A stretch of DNA of 64,000 nt from Thermoleophilales bacterium (GTDB lineage: Bacteria > Actinomycetota > Thermoleophilia > Solirubrobacterales > 70-9): positions 806,001 to 870,000 of the forward strand of contig JACJWZ010000002.1 of the NCBI GenBank assembly GCA_020636895.1, read 5' to 3'. The translations under genes and the position numbers were made by a program. The notes under the pieces are model-generated. The model was not told the origin of the DNA. It ran no database searches and worked only from the letters and a program-made list of their open reading frames with translations. Positions 62,215-64,000 of this stretch are shown here, piece after piece; position 1 is the stretch's first letter; every line of letters starts with the position of its first letter.

Positions 62215-63684
62215 ATGGACCAGGACGAGACCCCTTATCTCGACGCGCTCGTCGATCTCGCCGAACGCGAGGTCGGGCGCTTCCACATCCCCGGTCACAA
62301 GGGCGGGCGTGGGGCCGATGCGCGCTGGCGCAAGGCCGTCGGCGATCTGGCGCTCGCGCTCGACTTCCCGGCCGGGACCGAGGACCTCGACATCGGCCCC
62401 GACCCGCTCAACACGCCCTTCCAACAGGCGCAGCGGCTCGCCGCCGAGGCCTGGGGCGCGCGGCGCTCGTGGTTCCTCGTCAACGGCGCCTCGGGCGGCA
62501 ACCATGCGATCTGCATGGCGCTGGCGCACCTCGGCGAGGTCGCGATCGTTCAACGCAACGTCCACTCGTCGGTCATCGACGGGCTCGTCCTCAGCGGCCT
62601 GAAGCCGCGGTTCGTCGCCCCGGCCGTCGACGACGACCTCGGCATCGCCAACTGCATGACCGTCGAGGCGCTCGAGCGGGCGCTGGACGAGGACCCGCTC
62701 CCGGTCGCCGTCTTCGTCGTCTCCCCCACCTACTTCGGCGCGGTCGCCGACGTCGCGGCGCTCGCCGAGGCCGCCCACGCCCGCAACGTCCCGCTCGTCG
62801 TCGACGAGTCCTGGGGCGCCCACCTCGCCTTCTCCGACGAGCTCCCCGCCAACGCGCTCGCCTGCGGCGCCGACGTCGTCCTCAACTCCGTCCACAAGCT
62901 CGGCGGCAGCCTCACCCAGTCGGCGATCCTCCACCTCGGGACCGAGCGCATCGACGGCCGCATCGTCGACCGCTCGGTGACGCTGGTCGAGACGACGAGC
63001 CCGAGCGCGCTTCTGACCGCCTCGCTCGACGCCGCCCGCCGCCACAACGTGGTCGACGGCCACGAGCTTCTCTCGGAGACGATCGCCTCGCTCAAGGGCC
63101 TGCGCCGCGCCGTCGTCGCGATCGACGGCCTCGACGTCCTCGACGAGGAGATCGCTGAGGCGCCGAGCGTCTTCGCCTGGGACCCGCTGCGGCTGTCGGT
63201 CGACGTGCGCGGGACCGGCGCGACGGGCAACGAGATAGCGCGTCACCTGCGCCTCCAGCACGACATCTGGCTCGAGCTCTACGCCGAGAACGTGATCGTC
63301 GCCGTCTTCGGGATTGGAGAGGAGGTGGCGGAGACCGGCAAGCGCCTGATCGGCGGACTGCGCGACGCGGTCGAGCAGCTGAGCCGGCCGGTCCACGGCG
63401 AGCGCGCTCCCTTCGCACCGCCTCCGCCCTGGGGCCCGACCGTGATGACGCCGCGCGCCGCCTTCCTCGGCGATCAGGAGGTCGTGCCGTTCAGCGAGTC
63501 CACGGGCAGGATCGCGGCGGAATCGCTGGCGGCCTACCCCCCCGGCGTTCCCAACGTCCTCCCCGGCGAACGGCTGAGCGACGAGACGATCGACTTCATC
63601 GAGGACTCGCTCGCGCACGGCGGCCAGGTGCGGGGAGCCAGCGACCGGACCCTGCGAACCGTCAGAGTGGTCGTCGAGGAGTGA
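62215..63684 (+). CDS. Orn/Lys/Arg decarboxylase-like PLP enzyme (489 aa)
   Basis: A fold type I decarboxylase. The entry motif RFHIPGHKGGRGADARW, the segment TEDLDIGPDPLNTPFQQAQ and the PLP Lys in LNSVHKLGGSLTQSA are the family signature; VSPTYFGAVADVAAL and VDESWGAH bind PLP. It lacks the N-terminal wing domain of the inducible enterobacterial enzymes and is of the short form. The substrate (arginine, lysine or ornithine) cannot be read. The next gene, amidinotransferase-like, starts 2 nt after its stop and suggests an arginine-related pathway. TACCGT 6 nt upstream of ATG indicates leaderless initiation. Confidence 0.9.
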   Translation: MDQDETPYLDALVDLAEREVGRFHIPGHKGGRGADARWRKAVGDLALALDFPAGTEDLDIGPDPLNTPFQQAQRLAAEAWGARRSWFLVNGASGGNHAICMALAHLGEVAIVQRNVHSSVIDGLVLSGLKPRFVAPAVDDDLGIANCMTVEALERALDEDPLPVAVFVVSPTYFGAVADVAALAEAAHARNVPLVVDESWGAHLAFSDELPANALACGADVVLNSVHKLGGSLTQSAILHLGTERIDGRIVDRSVTLVETTSPSALLTASLDAARRHNVVDGHELLSETIASLKGLRRAVVAIDGLDVLDEEIAEAPSVFAWDPLRLSVDVRGTGATGNEIARHLRLQHDIWLELYAENVIVAVFGIGEEVAETGKRLIGGLRDAVEQLSRPVHGERAPFAPPPPWGPTVMTPRAAFLGDQEVVPFSESTGRIAAESLAAYPPGVPNVLPGERLSDETIDFIEDSLAHGGQVRGASDRTLRTVRVVVEE

Positions 63685-63685
63685 T

Positions 63686-64000
63686 GTGGACGTGAGCGCA
63701 ACCGAGAAGATCCCGGGCACCGAATCGATCGAGTGGGGCAGTGACTCCGAGTACGGGCTGCTGCGAGATGTCCTGCTCTGCCCGCCGGACAACTTCCGCT
63801 GGCTTCCGACGAGCGTGATCAGCAAGGGGACCCTCGAGAGCGGCCGCAGCTACGACGCCGAGCTCGCCGCCGCCCAGCACCGCGAGATGGTCCAGGCCTA
63901 CGACCAGGCGGGCGTCCAGGTCCACCTGCTCGAGCCCGACCCCGCCCTCCCCTACCAGGTGTTCGCGCGCGACTCGAGCGTCGCGACGCCCGCCGGGCCG
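63686..64000 (+). CDS. Amidinotransferase/DDAH-type protein, cut by right window edge
   Basis: The first 105 codons are present; the C-terminus lies outside. The segments YGLLRDVLLCPPDNFRWLP (near residue 25) and YQVFARDSSVATPAG (near 95) match the N-terminal blades of the amidinotransferase / dimethylargininase superfamily, which act on guanidino groups. The catalytic Cys and His would be in the missing part. GTG 63686 has GAGGAG 4 nt upstream; GTG 63692 (spacing 10) is the alternative. It follows the decarboxylase stop by 1-7 nt, so it is in one operon. Confidence 0.75.
   Translation, partial: MDVSATEKIPGTESIEWGSDSEYGLLRDVLLCPPDNFRWLPTSVISKGTLESGRSYDAELAAAQHREMVQAYDQAGVQVHLLEPDPALPYQVFARDSSVATPAGP

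Overview
The window reads as a chromosomal segment of a high-GC actinobacterium. My best inference is a member of the Thermoleophilia (Solirubrobacterales-like), but no 16S gene or other decisive marker is present. The support is the strong GC bias with GTG/TTG starts, the split transketolase, the many leaderless TANNNT promoters, the GC-rich smpB/ftsEX/secA/prfB housekeeping set, and very large secreted proteins of RTX-like calcium-binding repeats. I see no insertion sequence, prophage, CRISPR array, tRNA or rRNA. The segment looks vertically inherited.

Layout. 1-2.4 kb: a truncated cupin, the tmRNA gene ssrA (minus strand, encoded tag ADSHEFALAA), a cupin plus SnoaL-like pair, a small membrane protein and a small basic protein. 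2.5-12 kb: a flavoprotein disulfide-reductase homologue, a Pro/Ala-rich coiled-coil protein ending in a helix-hairpin-helix, then the overlapping chain ftsE-ftsX-S41 protease-RNase R-smpB (read right to left). 12-16 kb: a DUF389 membrane protein, the two transketolase halves and a lipoprotein. 16-20.5 kb: a three-gene cluster resembling a compressed methylamine-dehydrogenase operon (MauE-MauD fusion, MauA-like light chain with one Trp only, and a membrane domain fused to a beta-propeller), then nadA. 20.6-27.6 kb: an RTX protein, a divergent Fpg, an exported protein, nadC and prfB with its programmed +1 frameshift.

27.6-42 kb: an exported protein, secA behind a GGDEF protein, hpf, comF, and a 2577-residue RTX protein whose N-terminus resembles an inactivated alpha/beta hydrolase. 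42-48.7 kb: glycosyltransferase, methyltransferase, then the aspartate-family operon lysA-hom-thrC. The hom-thrC gap is filled by a 21-bp tandem repeat that also encodes a 47-residue TCGGLGL-repeat ORF. 48.7-64 kb: envelope proteins (including a coiled-coil M23 hydrolase that could partner FtsEX), acyl-CoA dehydrogenase, a CWB2-like protein, methyltransferase/MBL hydrolase, thiolase, MMPL transporter, hydroxyacyl-CoA dehydrogenase, a CNNM/CorC protein, and an Orn/Lys/Arg decarboxylase followed by a truncated amidinotransferase-like gene.

How the parts fit. SmpB, tmRNA, RNase R, HPF and RF2 form a translation quality-control and stress set. FtsEX, the S41 protease, the M23 hydrolase and SecA serve the envelope and division. 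NadA and NadC make NAD. LysA, Hom and ThrC make lysine and threonine. The thiolase, hydroxyacyl-CoA dehydrogenase and acyl-CoA dehydrogenase are beta-oxidation type enzymes. Most convergent or operon ends carry long perfect hairpins, several belonging to two small repeat families. At least fifteen genes start 6-9 nt after a TANNNT box with no Shine-Dalgarno sequence.
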